From assembly GCF_000832985.1 (NCBI RefSeq), contig NZ_CP009920.1:4830501-4894500 (forward strand): DNA of 64,000 nucleotides, read 5' to 3'. How positions within the stretch are numbered: position 1 is the stretch's first letter; every line of letters starts with the position of its first letter. Shown here piece by piece: positions 43,484 to 52,698 of the stretch. Source of the DNA: Priestia megaterium NBRC 15308 = ATCC 14581. Lineage in GTDB: Bacteria > Bacillota > Bacilli > Bacillales > Bacillaceae_H. The notes beneath the pieces were generated by a model that was not told the origin of the DNA, did no database searches, and worked only from the letters and a program-made list of their open reading frames with translations. Made by a program: the position numbers and the translations under genes.

Positions 43484-44641
43484 TTACATTGGATTAGCAA
43501 CCGCTGGCACAAATCGTTTTTCTTCTGCCATATAGGTAGCTAAAAGTACTTCTTCCCCATTTACCACTTGGTATAGTTCCGCTCCGTTTGCTGGTGGATA
43601 ATAGTTATCAAATTTGAACTCTGGAACGGTTTCCCCGTTTCGAGATCCTGTAAACCCATTAAGCGTACATGGAGGTCCGTCTATTGTTTTTCCTCCGAAC
43701 ACAGTTCCGTAGGGAATATCAACATGGCTTACCGCTTGCGATTTGAATTTGATTACACCGTACGTCGATCCTTCTTCAGGAAACGGCCTTTTACCTGAAC
43801 CATCGGTGTAATCTAAACGTAAGCTTTCAACAAAATCTTTGTACGAAGCAATATCATGAACATCTTCAGCTTTAGCTACATATCCTCCCACTGCCGTATA
43901 AGATCCATCTACATACTTTTCAATATCTTTAGCAGGGATCGTTTTTTGCAGCAGCGTATCTTTTGTAAGGGGAGAAACAGAATCACGTATAGCCTTCATT
44001 ACTTCTATTTCATGAGAAGTTAATGTTTTAGCATCCTTTAATTTTAGTTCATTAAACTCCTTTTTTGTAAGATTGACGCGCTTCAGCACTTCATTAATTT
44101 TTTGATCGAAATCTTCTAAGCTTTCTAAATCTGAAGCCGTATAATGAGCATCAACTGTCCTTACATCTTTATATACTTTTTTAACTTCATTTAATTCATA
44201 CTGTTCTACTTCATCAGCCGTTTTAAACGTTTCAACGCTTGAAATGGTTTTGCCATTCGTATCAGCTACAACGTAACCGTCTTCAGCTTTTATTACATAT
44301 CCGACTTCTCCGTTACCTAACGCAATTAAGTCTGACTGTTGAAAAACGGCTTTCTCTTTTTCTTTTTGAAATTCCTTATCTGTCATTCCCTTAGTAACGA
44401 GAGCTTTAAGTTCTGATATGTCTTTACTGTCTTTTTGATTTGCTTCTACTTTCTCAGCTGTAACTGATGAAGTTTCTGTATTAGATGGAGAATGAGTGAC
44501 CGTCCCGATGACAAAAATAAGACCAAACACAATCCCTATGCCATACAAAAATTTGCTTGTTTTATGAGCTCTAAATAAAATTCCTAACACAATGCAAACA
44601 ATACCCGCAATCAAGCTATCTACTAATAATAGATGTCCCAA
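43484..44641 (-). CDS. membrane-anchored extracellular protein, candidate contact toxin
   Basis: A 385-aa protein. Two hydrophobic helices at residues 5-20 and 31-48 are followed by a ~100-residue charged linker, a helical middle, and a C-terminal domain of about 120 residues (STYGVIKFKSQAVSHVDIPYG, then GPPCTLNGFTGSRNGETV, then GAELYQVVNGEEVLLATYM). The C-terminal part has the look of the tip domains of polymorphic toxins, but I cannot assign a fold or active site. TTG at 44641 has AGGAGG 7 bases upstream. The 125-aa gene follows after 14 bases. Confidence 0.55.
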   Translation of the reverse strand: MGHLLLVDSLIAGIVCIVLGILFRAHKTSKFLYGIGIVFGLIFVIGTVTHSPSNTETSSVTAEKVEANQKDSKDISELKALVTKGMTDKEFQKEKEKAVFQQSDLIALGNGEVGYVIKAEDGYVVADTNGKTISSVETFKTADEVEQYELNEVKKVYKDVRTVDAHYTASDLESLEDFDQKINEVLKRVNLTKKEFNELKLKDAKTLTSHEIEVMKAIRDSVSPLTKDTLLQKTIPAKDIEKYVDGSYTAVGGYVAKAEDVHDIASYKDFVESLRLDYTDGSGKRPFPEEGSTYGVIKFKSQAVSHVDIPYGTVFGGKTIDGPPCTLNGFTGSRNGETVPEFKFDNYYPPANGAELYQVVNGEEVLLATYMAEEKRFVPAVANPM

Positions 44642-44783
44642 CCAAACCCCTCCTCTTTAATTCTTATTTATGTTAAAAAAATCCACAAAAGAGGTCAATA
44701 CAATTAATGTAAATAAAGTTTTAAATAGGAATATATTCATAATTATTACTAATTAATCCCTTTTAGTAGGTCTCAAAAATAAA

Positions 44784-44811
44784 ACACACCACCTAAAAAT
44801 AGATGGTGTGT
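44784..44811 (-). terminator. terminator of IDEAL-domain gene
   Basis: ACACACCACCT / AGATGGTGTGT with a six-base loop and AAAA on the + side, i.e. U-rich end on the minus strand. Confidence 0.6.
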
Positions 44812-44827
44812 GAAGTATAGTAAGTAA

Positions 44828-45025
44828 TTAAGAAATTTGTTTAAGTTCTGATGAGAGTTTTAAAAACTCTTCTTTATTTTTCATCAATAGCGTGCGGTCG
44901 ATTTCTTCTTTTAGCTGTGCTTTACGAAATTCTGCAATCGCCTTGTCTAAAATCATCTCAGCGAATAATGCATCAAGCACCTTTCCGTTGGATTTTTGCG
45001 GTGAATTAAGTAAATTCTTTTTCAT
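44828..45025 (-). CDS. IDEAL domain protein
   Basis: A 65-aa protein whose core ALFAEMILDKAIAEFRKAQLKEEIDRTLLMKNKEEFLKL is the IDEAL domain of Bacillus, found at the C-terminus of ComK-degradation-related and other proteins and also alone. Single-domain versions are of unknown function. AAGGAG precedes the ATG. It appears monocistronic. Confidence 0.85.
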   Translation of the reverse strand: MKKNLLNSPQKSNGKVLDALFAEMILDKAIAEFRKAQLKEEIDRTLLMKNKEEFLKLSSELKQIS

Positions 45026-45120
45026 AAGAAATCAACTCCTTGGCTTTTTTATAATATAACACAAATATTCTGACTTTTCAATCATTTAAACCAAGTATTT
45101 TAAATCTATTTTTTTCACAT

Positions 45121-45158
45121 AAAAAGGCCGCCCTTTTGTTATAAAGCGCGGCCTTTTA
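45121..45158 (-). terminator. terminator of amt operon
   Basis: AAAAAGGCCGC / GCGGCCTTTT with a 13-base loop, directly after the amt stop codon. Confidence 0.75.
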
Positions 45159-46442
45159 TTACGAATCTGAGGCTTTTTCTTTTACTTCCGCATAGTAATT
45201 TTCATATTCAATAAATTCAGGAGCTTGATGAGCTGCCATGATACCGTGGTAGCTGATATCTAAGCCCACTTCTTCTTCTTCTTCCGTAGATCGAAGCGGA
45301 ACCACCAAGGAAATAACCTTTAACCCTATCCACGTCGTAACAAATCCCCAAGCGCATAGAGCGATTAACCCAAGAAGTTGAACTCCAAGTAACGTCCAGC
45401 CTCCTCCTGTAAACACACCGCCGTCTGTAGAAAACAAACCTACAGCCAACGTGCCCCATATTCCCGAAGCAGCGTGTACAGGAAAAGCTCCTACAGGATC
45501 GTCGATTTGACGTGCTTCGAGCCAGTTTGTAGCTGCCATCATTAATAAGCCAGATACAGCTCCAATAAAAATAGCAGATGGTGTGTTAACAAAAGCGCAC
45601 CCGGCCGTAATGCCAACCAGTCCAGCAAGCGATCCATTTATTACAGAAGGTGCATCTGAACGGTTGTAGCGAAATAAAGTATAAAATAAAGTAGCTGCTC
45701 CGCCTGCTGCTGCTGATAACATTGTGACAATAGCAATGTGACCAATTCTAACGTCAGTGGCACTTAGCGTACTTCCTGCGTTAAACCCGAACCATCCAAA
45801 CCATAATAAAAAAGCACCCACTGATGCAAGCGGCAAATTGCTGGGAAGAGAAACAGAACTAATTCCATTTTTCGTGAACTTCCCTTTTCTCGGTCCAATC
45901 ATTATTGCAGCTGCTAAAGCTGAAAAACCACCAAGAGCATGGATAACCGCCGAACCGGCAAAATCAAGCATCCCTAACTTACTAATCCATCCGCCTCCCC
46001 AGATCCAGTGGCCGGCTATAGGATAGATAAATGTAGTCATCAAAATCGCATATAAAAGGTATGCACGGAAATTAATTCGTTCTGCCACTGCTCCAGAAAC
46101 GATAGAAATGACCGCAATAACAAATGCACATTGAAACAACCAAAACGTTTCAAGCCCAATTGGAATGTCAAGGTGCGATAAATTACCTGATAGCGCAAAA
46201 CCGCTTTTACCGACAACTCCGCCTAAATCATCTCCGTACATTAATCCAAAACCAATTAAATAGAAACAAAGCGTTCCTATTGTAATATCAGCGAATACTT
46301 TCATAATAATATTCACACTATTTTTGTAGCGGACAAAACCTGCCTCTAGCAAGGCAAAGCCGCCTTCCATTAACAAAATCATCGCCGCTGTTAACACGAC
46401 CCACGTTGTATTTATCCCTAAACTTAGTTCATTAACACTCAT
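45159..46442 (-). CDS. amt: ammonium transporter (Amt/NrgA family)
   Basis: A 427-aa channel with 11 membrane helices. Hallmarks: WVVLTAAMILLMEGGFALLEAGF near residue 14, the periplasmic aromatic gate and His twin (VIHALGGFSALAAAI, VHAASGIWGTLAVG) and GFNAGSTLSATD. It imports ammonium. It lacks the usual partner glnK/nrgB; instead a 138-aa unknown gene precedes it with a 4-base overlap. A well-formed promoter and a GlnR/TnrA-like box lie upstream of that gene. Confidence 0.92.
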   Translation of the reverse strand: MSVNELSLGINTTWVVLTAAMILLMEGGFALLEAGFVRYKNSVNIIMKVFADITIGTLCFYLIGFGLMYGDDLGGVVGKSGFALSGNLSHLDIPIGLETFWLFQCAFVIAVISIVSGAVAERINFRAYLLYAILMTTFIYPIAGHWIWGGGWISKLGMLDFAGSAVIHALGGFSALAAAIMIGPRKGKFTKNGISSVSLPSNLPLASVGAFLLWFGWFGFNAGSTLSATDVRIGHIAIVTMLSAAAGGAATLFYTLFRYNRSDAPSVINGSLAGLVGITAGCAFVNTPSAIFIGAVSGLLMMAATNWLEARQIDDPVGAFPVHAASGIWGTLAVGLFSTDGGVFTGGGWTLLGVQLLGLIALCAWGFVTTWIGLKVISLVVPLRSTEEEEEVGLDISYHGIMAAHQAPEFIEYENYYAEVKEKASDS

Positions 46443-46855
46443 ATCCCAACGCCTCCACTGCTTTTTAATCGTTTTATTTCTTGTACAATAGCAGGCGAAA
46501 GTGTAATTTCACTTGTTTCTTCATTTTCCGCTTTTATTAATTCAAGAACTTCATGAAGTTCTCGCATTTGTGCTTTAAGGTGATCAATTTTTTTAAAGCG
46601 TTCCTTTACGTATACCATATACTCGACCGCTTGATGCTGACTTAAAGGACGCCCGGTAAAAAATTTACGAAACGGCGATAGTGATTGATACCAAGCTTCT
46701 TCAGCACGTTTCTTCTCTTCGTATTTACTAATTTTCGTTTTTATATCTTCTATTTCTTGTGCTTTAGCTTCTTTTAACTTCATTATAAATTCAATTAATT
46801 TTAATTGAGGCAATGTAATGACCACATTATGATAAAGTTCATCCACTATAACCAT
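46439..46855 (-). CDS. 138-aa coiled-coil protein co-transcribed with amt, unknown function
   Basis: An acidic/basic helical protein; residues 28-60 (KEAKAQEIEDIKTKISKYEEK) and 90-112 (KKIDHLKAQMRELHEVLELIK) look like coiled coils flanking a short SPFRKFFTGRPLSQHQAVEY segment. It is not a PII protein: the T-loop and PII core motifs are absent. The overlap ATGA-type junction with amt (46439-46442) implies coupled translation, so a regulatory role on Amt is plausible but untested. ATG at 46855 follows AAGGAGA. Confidence 0.6.
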   Translation of the reverse strand: MVIVDELYHNVVITLPQLKLIEFIMKLKEAKAQEIEDIKTKISKYEEKKRAEEAWYQSLSPFRKFFTGRPLSQHQAVEYMVYVKERFKKIDHLKAQMRELHEVLELIKAENEETSEITLSPAIVQEIKRLKSSGGVGI

Positions 46856-46917
46856 GTTATATCTCCTTACATAAGATGTTATATTCTGATTATATGTAGA
46901 ACACTATAGTAAGTCAA
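46855..46917 (-). promoter_or_regulatory. amt operon promoter with GlnR/TnrA-like box
   Basis: TTGACT (46912-46917) and TATAAT (46889-46894) are 17 bases apart on the minus strand, so the transcript begins near 46882. TGTTATATCTCCTTACA (46855-46871) fits TGTNAN7TNACA at all fixed positions and overlaps the ribosome binding site. The promoter is convincing; the box may be a coincidence because it includes the Shine-Dalgarno. Confidence 0.55.
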
Positions 46918-47188
46918 TGTAATTTTTTGAAAACTCTTTAAATAGTAAATGCGCCCTATCTTTTTAATACTTATAGAATATTAAGTCCGTATGTGTTGAA
47001 ATATGACGTTATTTGTTTTATCGTAGGAAGAGGAATCATGTTAGTTCCCTATTTTAATTTTATTTACCTAGGCAATTATTCACTTTATTTCTTATAAACT
47101 TTTATTAAACATAGGGTTACGAGGTTCTTCACTTATTTTTTCAACGAAATGAGTTGATTTTATCTCGTATTAAAATTAAAATAGAATT
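46918..47188. other. intergenic region between amt and DUF1641-ndh operons
   Basis: AT-rich, no ORF supported. Upstream elements for both divergent promoters would lie here; nothing else stands out. Confidence 0.4.
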
Positions 47189-47206
47189 ATGTGCAAGATT
47201 TCACAA
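47182..47206 (+). promoter_or_regulatory. candidate Rex operator upstream of DUF1641-ndh
   Basis: ATGTGCAAGATTTCACAA (47189-47206) matches 12 of 14 fixed positions of the Rex consensus TTGTGAAN4TTCACAA. It sits immediately after a -10-like TAGAAT (47182-47187), and another TTCACAA half-site follows at 47208-47214. In B. subtilis the orthologous yjlC-ndh operon is Rex-controlled by NADH/NAD+ ratio. Confidence 0.6.
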
Positions 47207-47284
47207 CTTCACAATGTAGTTTGAAAGTCTAGCAGATAACTAGGAACTACATATGCAACAGTATCCAGCAAAGGAGGACTTTTC

Positions 47285-47737
47285 ATGTCTCAATCAACTA
47301 TTCAAAAATCAGCTGCAGAGGAAAATGCTGCTGTACAAACAGAAGCGGCAGTTAACAAAGGTCAAGCGGATGTGTTAGATCAATTGTTAAAGCCTGAAGT
47401 ACAAGAAGCTCTTACTGTTCTTGTAGATAATTTACCAAAATTATCTGAAATGGTAACGGTGCTTACAAAAACTTACGACGTTGCGCAATCATTATTAACT
47501 GACGACGTATTAAAAGAAGATCTACTTGGTGGAGTAAAAGAATTTATCGAGCCGGTAGAAGGAACAGTAAAAGGTCTTGCAGCTACTGCAATCGAAGCAA
47601 ACGATCGTGCAGAAGCAAATGCTTCTAATTCAATCGGTTTATTCGGTTTATTACGCATGCTTAAAGATCCACAAGCTCAAAAACTATTCCGCTTTGCACA
47701 AGCGTATTTAGACATTACAAACGAAAAACAAAAATAA
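47285..47737 (+). CDS. DUF1641 family protein (YjlC-like)
   Basis: A 150-aa protein with the DUF1641 core NLPKLSEMVTVLTKTYDVAQSLL and a C-terminal GLFGLLRMLKDPQAQKLFRFAQAYL. It precedes ndh by 33 bases, as yjlC does in B. subtilis. AAAGGAGGAC lies upstream. Codon use is strongly biased, like that of ndh, which suggests high expression. The molecular function is unknown. Confidence 0.88.
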   Translation: MSQSTIQKSAAEENAAVQTEAAVNKGQADVLDQLLKPEVQEALTVLVDNLPKLSEMVTVLTKTYDVAQSLLTDDVLKEDLLGGVKEFIEPVEGTVKGLAATAIEANDRAEANASNSIGLFGLLRMLKDPQAQKLFRFAQAYLDITNEKQK

Positions 47738-47770
47738 TTTTCATTAAAAAGTGTGGACGGAGGATCGACT

Positions 47771-48949
47771 ATGTCAAAACATATTTTAATTTTAGGCGGC
47801 GGTTACGGTGGTTTATTAACTGCAATGACAGCTCGCCAACACCTAAGTGCGGATGAAGCAAAAATTACAGTAGTGAACCGTTTTGCTACTCACCAAATCA
47901 TTACAGAATTACACCGTCTAGCTGTAGGCGGCGTTTCTGAACAAGCGGTAGCTTTACCACTTGATAAATTACTTAAAAACTACAACGTTGATTTAAAAAT
48001 TGCAACGGTAAAAGAAATCTCACCAGATCAACGTGAAGTATCTCTTGAAGATGGTACAAAATTAAGCTACGACTACCTTGTTACAGCTTTAGGTAGTGAA
48101 ACTGCTTACTTCGGTATCCCTGGTTTAGAAGAGCACAGCTTCGTTCTTAAATCAGTAAATGATGCAAACCGTTTACGTGCACACGTAGAAGCTTGTATCG
48201 CTGAATACAGCAAAACAAAAAATAAAGCTGACGGTACAATCGTAGTTGGCGGCGGCGGATTAACAGGTATCGAACTTGTTGGTGAATACGCTGACTTAAT
48301 GCCAAGCCTATGTCTAAAACACGGTGTTGATCCAAAAGAAATTTCTCTATACTGTGTAGAAGCAGCTCCTACAGTTCTTCCAGGCTTCCCTGCTGAATTA
48401 GTAGAGCGCGCTCAATCAAGCTTAACAAAACGTGGCGTTACATTTGTTACTGGTACACCTGTAACAAAAATGGATGCTACAACTGTTGAACTTAAAGACG
48501 GCAGCAAAATTGAAACAAAAACAATGGTATGGACTGGCGGAGTTCAAGGTAATTCTGTAGTTGCTAACTCAGGTATCGAAGTAAACCGCGGTCGTGCACT
48601 TGTAAATGAATTCTTACAATCTACATCTCATAAAGATGTATTCCTTGCTGGTGACTCAGCGGTTGTAATGGGTCCAGAAGGTCGCCCTTACCCACCTACT
48701 GCTCAATTAGCTTGGCAAATGGGTGAAGTTGTAGGCGTGAACTTAGCAGTAGCTATTCGCGGCGGAGCAATGGAATCATTCGTTCCTGTCTTCTCTGGTA
48801 CACTAGGAAGTCTTGGACGAAAAGATGCAATTGGTACAATCGGCGGAAACAAAACGCAATTAAAAGGTTTACCAGCATCACTTATGAAAGAAGCAAGTAA
48901 CGTTCGTTACTTATCTCATATCAAAGGATTATTTGCATTAGCTTATTAA
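47771..48949 (+). CDS. ndh: type II NADH dehydrogenase
   Basis: A 392-aa membrane-associated flavoprotein that oxidises NADH and reduces menaquinone without proton pumping. FAD-binding GGGYGGLLTAM near residue 9, NAD-binding IVVGGGGLTGIELVGEY near residue 159, the FAD/quinone motif DVFLAGDSAVV, and PPTAQLAWQMGE near residue 315 are present. ATG 47771 follows GGAGG by 7 bases. Arg is coded almost only by CGT/CGC, unlike neighbouring genes. Confidence 0.92.
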   Translation: MSKHILILGGGYGGLLTAMTARQHLSADEAKITVVNRFATHQIITELHRLAVGGVSEQAVALPLDKLLKNYNVDLKIATVKEISPDQREVSLEDGTKLSYDYLVTALGSETAYFGIPGLEEHSFVLKSVNDANRLRAHVEACIAEYSKTKNKADGTIVVGGGGLTGIELVGEYADLMPSLCLKHGVDPKEISLYCVEAAPTVLPGFPAELVERAQSSLTKRGVTFVTGTPVTKMDATTVELKDGSKIETKTMVWTGGVQGNSVVANSGIEVNRGRALVNEFLQSTSHKDVFLAGDSAVVMGPEGRPYPPTAQLAWQMGEVVGVNLAVAIRGGAMESFVPVFSGTLGSLGRKDAIGTIGGNKTQLKGLPASLMKEASNVRYLSHIKGLFALAY

Positions 48950-48956
48950 TCCGTCT

Positions 48957-48991
48957 TAAAACGAAAGAGGAATTCTCCTCTTTCGTTTTTT
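48957..48991. terminator. bidirectional terminator
   Basis: AAACGAAAGAGGA / TCCTCTTTCGTTT with a 6-base centre, between convergent ndh and AEC genes. Confidence 0.85.
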
Positions 48992-48994
48992 TAT

Positions 48995-49951
48995 TTACAT
49001 AAGCCAAGAAATAAGAAGCGGCAGCGTAATCAACGATAAAATAGCACTAATGACAAAAGCAGATGCGGTTTCGTTTTCCAAGCTTTCAAACCGCAAAGCA
49101 ATCATCGCAGCTACAGCAGACCCAGGAAAAGCTACCAGCAAAATAGCTTTTGTCACTTCATCTGAAGATAATCCTATCCATACTGCAATTCCGAGCATAA
49201 CGATGGGTTGAACCGCTACTTTTAAGACGGCGATCCCAAGCGCACCTTTACTGAAGTTAATTTTTCCAATTCCAATCGTTACTCCTACCGCAAACAAAGC
49301 TGCTCCCGATGTGATACTTCCGATTTGATCAAGCATATCCTGTAAAAGTTTAGGTGACTGAAAGCCGCAAAGCGTTAAAATCACTCCAATTAACGGTACA
49401 CATGCCAAAGGCTCAGATAAACCATGCAAAATGGAATGAACCGTTACTTTGAATAAACTTGTTTTCTCTTCCCCCTCTTTTCGCCCCCGTTGTCCAACGG
49501 TTCCTAAAATCGTTGCCAGCGGGTCTAAAATCGCGTTTACTACGATTCCTGTTATGGCAATTGGAATCGCTACGGCGCCTGCACCGAACAATCCTCCGAG
49601 TACTGGAATGCCCATAAAAGCAAACGTTGGCTGAGCTGAGTTTAGGGCAAACATAGAAGAAGAAGTTAACGTATGCTTCCCTGCATACTTCACGACGAGC
49701 AATATAATGATGTAAAACCCGACGATTCCTAAAATCAGCGCTACTAAAAACGGCCATTCGTCTATGAGTGTTTTTCTTGGAGTTGTCGTTACACCTACAA
49801 ATAAGTGTGCAGGAAGCGCAAACTTCGTTACTAATGTGTTGAGCCCCTTAGACGTTTGCTTATTAAATTTTTTAAAGTGCCCTGCTAAATAACCAAGCAA
49901 AATGACAAAAAAGATAGGCGCGAGAATGAGAAAAATTTGACCTATGCTCAT
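48995..49951 (-). CDS. AEC family (auxin efflux carrier-type) transporter
   Basis: A 318-aa, ~10-helix carrier of the AEC family: [35 protein letters not shown] at the N-terminus, [18 protein letters not shown] in the middle and [16 protein letters not shown] near the end. Bacterial AEC members move malate or malonate. It lies 12 bases after the malic enzyme gene in the same operon, so malate is the likely substrate. A paralogue of the same length lies at 57308-58264. Confidence 0.85.
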   Translation of the reverse strand: MSIGQIFLILAPIFFVILLGYLAGHFKKFNKQTSKGLNTLVTKFALPAHLFVGVTTTPRKTLIDEWPFLVALILGIVGFYIIILLVVKYAGKHTLTSSSMFALNSAQPTFAFMGIPVLGGLFGAGAVAIPIAITGIVVNAILDPLATILGTVGQRGRKEGEEKTSLFKVTVHSILHGLSEPLACVPLIGVILTLCGFQSPKLLQDMLDQIGSITSGAALFAVGVTIGIGKINFSKGALGIAVLKVAVQPIVMLGIAVWIGLSSDEVTKAILLVAFPGSAVAAMIALRFESLENETASAFVISAILSLITLPLLISWLM

Positions 49952-49963
49952 TTATCATTCACC

Positions 49964-51667
49964 TCATTCATTTCTTGCCTTAACCGGTTTATAAACAGGC
50001 TGCCATGCCGCTGCTTCTACAAGTTCAGTTACATTTTGCTTGGTAACAGTTGCTACGTTATCTTTTACAGCAGCATCAGCAACTGCTACAGCAACCGCCT
50101 TTGATACTTTTTGAAGATCTTTAATGTTGGGAAGAAGCGTATCTCCTTTTGTGTCTGTTTCTGCTATACGCGCTACTGCATTGGCTGCTTCTGCAAACAT
50201 AGATTCAGTAAACTTTTGAGCGCGAACCACAATTGCACCTAAACCAAGACCCGGAAACACAAAAGCATTATTAGCCTGTCCGATTTCATAAGTGTGCCCG
50301 TTATATTCAACGGGTTCAAATGGACTTCCCGTTGCAATAAGGGCTTTTCCTTCCGTCCATTTTATAATATTTTCTGGAATAGCTTCAGCAAGTTTAGTTG
50401 GGTTTGAAAGCGGCATAATCACCGGACGCTCTACATGCTTTGCCATTTCTTTAATAATTTCTTCGGTAAAAGCATCCGTGACGCCTGATGTTCCAATTAA
50501 AATAGTCGGCTTCACTTGCTTGACAAGCTCCAACAGTGAAATTTTATTTTCATCGTCTTTTTCCCATTCTTTAATCTCTTCATTTTGGCGAACATACGGC
50601 TGTTGAAAAGGAGCTAAATCTTCCATATCTTCGGTTAACAGACCTCTGTAATCATATGCCCAAAAACGATCATACGCTTCTTCTTCAGATAGCCCTTCAA
50701 GCATCATCGCACTATGAATACGATCAGCATTCCCGATTCCGGCAGATCCCGGTCCAAATACAACAACCCTCTGATCTTTTAGGGGCGTTCCTGTAATACG
50801 CACCGCTGTTAAAACGGCTGCAAGAGTAATCACTCCCGTTCCTTGAATATCATCATTAAACGTTAAAATTTTATCGCCGTATTCTTTCATAATGTGACGC
50901 GCGTTAATATTCCCAAGATCCTCCCAATGAAGAAGCGCTTTAGGAAACTTGGTCGTTATTTCTTTTACAAATTGAGCAATAAAGCGATTATAGTCTTCTC
51001 CTTTTACTCGCTCATGACGATTTCCTAAGTACAAAGGATCTTCAAGAAGCTTTTTGTTATTGGTCCCCATGTCAAGAACAACAGGCAGTACGCGGCTTGG
51101 ATCAATTCCCGCTGCCGCTGTGTAGACCGCTAACTTTCCAACGGCAATATTTATCCCTCCCACACCCCAGTCCCCAATGCCGAGAATACTTTCTGAATCC
51201 GTTACAACGAGCAAATCAATATCTTCGCCGTCGAGTCCTAAGTTTTCAATCGCCTCACTTAACCGATCCGCTTCATTTACGGATAAATATAGTCCGTCAG
51301 GTCGATGGTATTCATGGCTGTATTCTTGAATGGATTGACCTACAGTAGGCGTATAAATAATGGGAAGCATTTCACTTAAATGATCGCTTAATAAACGATA
51401 AAATAAGACAACGTTCCGATTATGCAGATCATTTAACGAATTATTTTTTTGAAGATCATTTGGCGCTTTTTTGAACTGCTCATATGCTCTTTTTGCCTGT
51501 TCTTCTAACGTTAAAACCGTTGGAGGAAGAAGTCCCTGCAGATGAAGCTCTTCTCTCTCTTCTTCAGTAAAAGCAGAACCTTTATTTAAATAAGAAGTGG
51601 ATAAAACTGATTTTCCTTTTAGTGAAGTTGAAATTGACCCACCTTTTTCTATTTTATATGCTCTCAT
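49964..51667 (-). CDS. NAD-dependent malic enzyme
   Basis: A 567-aa oxidative decarboxylase turning malate into pyruvate. [18 protein letters not shown] near residue 90 and [29 protein letters not shown] near residue 160 are malic-enzyme signatures; the NAD fold has [16 protein letters not shown] near residue 310 and the metal site HWEDLGN plus FNDDIQGTG. Length fits the larger (SfcA/MaeA) type. It is first in an operon with an AEC transporter, a malate-use unit. Confidence 0.93.
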   Translation of the reverse strand: MRAYKIEKGGSISTSLKGKSVLSTSYLNKGSAFTEEEREELHLQGLLPPTVLTLEEQAKRAYEQFKKAPNDLQKNNSLNDLHNRNVVLFYRLLSDHLSEMLPIIYTPTVGQSIQEYSHEYHRPDGLYLSVNEADRLSEAIENLGLDGEDIDLLVVTDSESILGIGDWGVGGINIAVGKLAVYTAAAGIDPSRVLPVVLDMGTNNKKLLEDPLYLGNRHERVKGEDYNRFIAQFVKEITTKFPKALLHWEDLGNINARHIMKEYGDKILTFNDDIQGTGVITLAAVLTAVRITGTPLKDQRVVVFGPGSAGIGNADRIHSAMMLEGLSEEEAYDRFWAYDYRGLLTEDMEDLAPFQQPYVRQNEEIKEWEKDDENKISLLELVKQVKPTILIGTSGVTDAFTEEIIKEMAKHVERPVIMPLSNPTKLAEAIPENIIKWTEGKALIATGSPFEPVEYNGHTYEIGQANNAFVFPGLGLGAIVVRAQKFTESMFAEAANAVARIAETDTKGDTLLPNIKDLQKVSKAVAVAVADAAVKDNVATVTKQNVTELVEAAAWQPVYKPVKARNE

Positions 51668-51908
51668 GTTTTTTTACCTCTTTTCCTAAACAATTAGATA
51701 GGGTTAGGGTCAGCAAAGAGATATATTTTTAACCATTTATTTTTAATGAAAACAAAAAAGAGATTGAGCCATAACTACATCAATCCAATCTAAAAACGAC
51801 AAACGGGATAAATGAGACCTAACAACGTTCAACCTAACAATAAAAAATCCGAACGATTCATCGTTCAGATCTTCCTTACACGAAAATACGTTTTTTCCGC
51901 CTCGTTTT
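51668..51908. other. intergenic region before malic enzyme gene
   Basis: About 240 bases with no supported gene. It contains the malic enzyme promoter region on the minus strand and, at 51845-51872, the terminator of the broken amidohydrolase gene. Confidence 0.35.
51845..51872 (-). terminator. terminator, repeated element
   Basis: ATCCGAACGATT C ATCGTTCAGAT followed on the minus strand by a U-run. It differs in only two bases from the core of the hairpin at 16619-16642. Confidence 0.75.
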
Positions 51909-52694
51909 TTATACCACGCTATAGTTTTCCTGCTCACTTTCTGAGTAATTAGGTGGCTGTATATGTGAAGGCACAAGACATTCATAGCTTTCCCCTTCTA
52001 GTCTATCCTCCAGCTCTTGTTTGGCTTGACTAATCAGCTCTTGATTTTCTATCATTTCAATCGCCGTAGCCGCGATGGCTTTTCCAGCCAATAACATCGC
52101 ATCGTGGGCATACTCCGTTTTCCCTTGAGCAACAGCTTGCCATGTATGAAACGGCGTAGCATAAGCCCACGTTGCAGTCACGCACTGTGCAGTGGGAACA
52201 TTCCAGCTAACGTCTGCGACATCAGTTGATCCTGTCATGAAGGAAACATTTTTAGACATAGGAGCAATTTGGTTGAAAACCGGATGATCCGCTAAAGCTC
52301 TGTCTAGCAGTGAACCCACTTGTTTTTTTGCTGCTTCTTTATCTTCGGCGGATGTAGACTCGTAAATAGCTTTGGCAAAAGCTATTTCTTCATGTTTCAC
52401 TTCAGCCAAATTTATTTGCATCATTTGCTTATGCATCAGCTGCTCCATTGTTTGATTTGGAATTAGATTAGCGCAGGCTCCTTGAATTTCCTGTTCCATT
52501 TGTGTTTCAGTCATTAAAGCCGCTCCCTTTGCAATTTTCACAACCCGTTCATAAAGTTCTTTTACTTGAGATGGTTTCGGAGCACGAATTAAGTACATCA
52601 CTTCCGCTTCTGCTTGAACAACATTAGGAGAGATGCCTCCGCTATTTGTAATCGCATAGTGTACGCGCGCTTCATCTATCATATGTTCACGCAT
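51909..52694 (-). pseudogene. AbgB-like amidohydrolase (M20 family), N-terminal half missing
   Basis: The 261 residues align with the C-terminal half of p-aminobenzoyl-glutamate hydrolase subunit B type peptidases: REHMIDEARVHYAITNSGGISPNVVQAEAEVMYLIRAP at the start and VSFMTGSTDVADVSWNVPTAQC later. Family members are about 470-480 aa and the lost half contains most metal ligands (the H-x-D and D-E-E motifs), so the product cannot be a normal hydrolase. No ribosome binding site precedes the apparent ATG at 52694. It abuts a likewise 5'-truncated PucR gene on the other strand. Confidence 0.8.
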
Positions 52695-52698
52695 ATAA

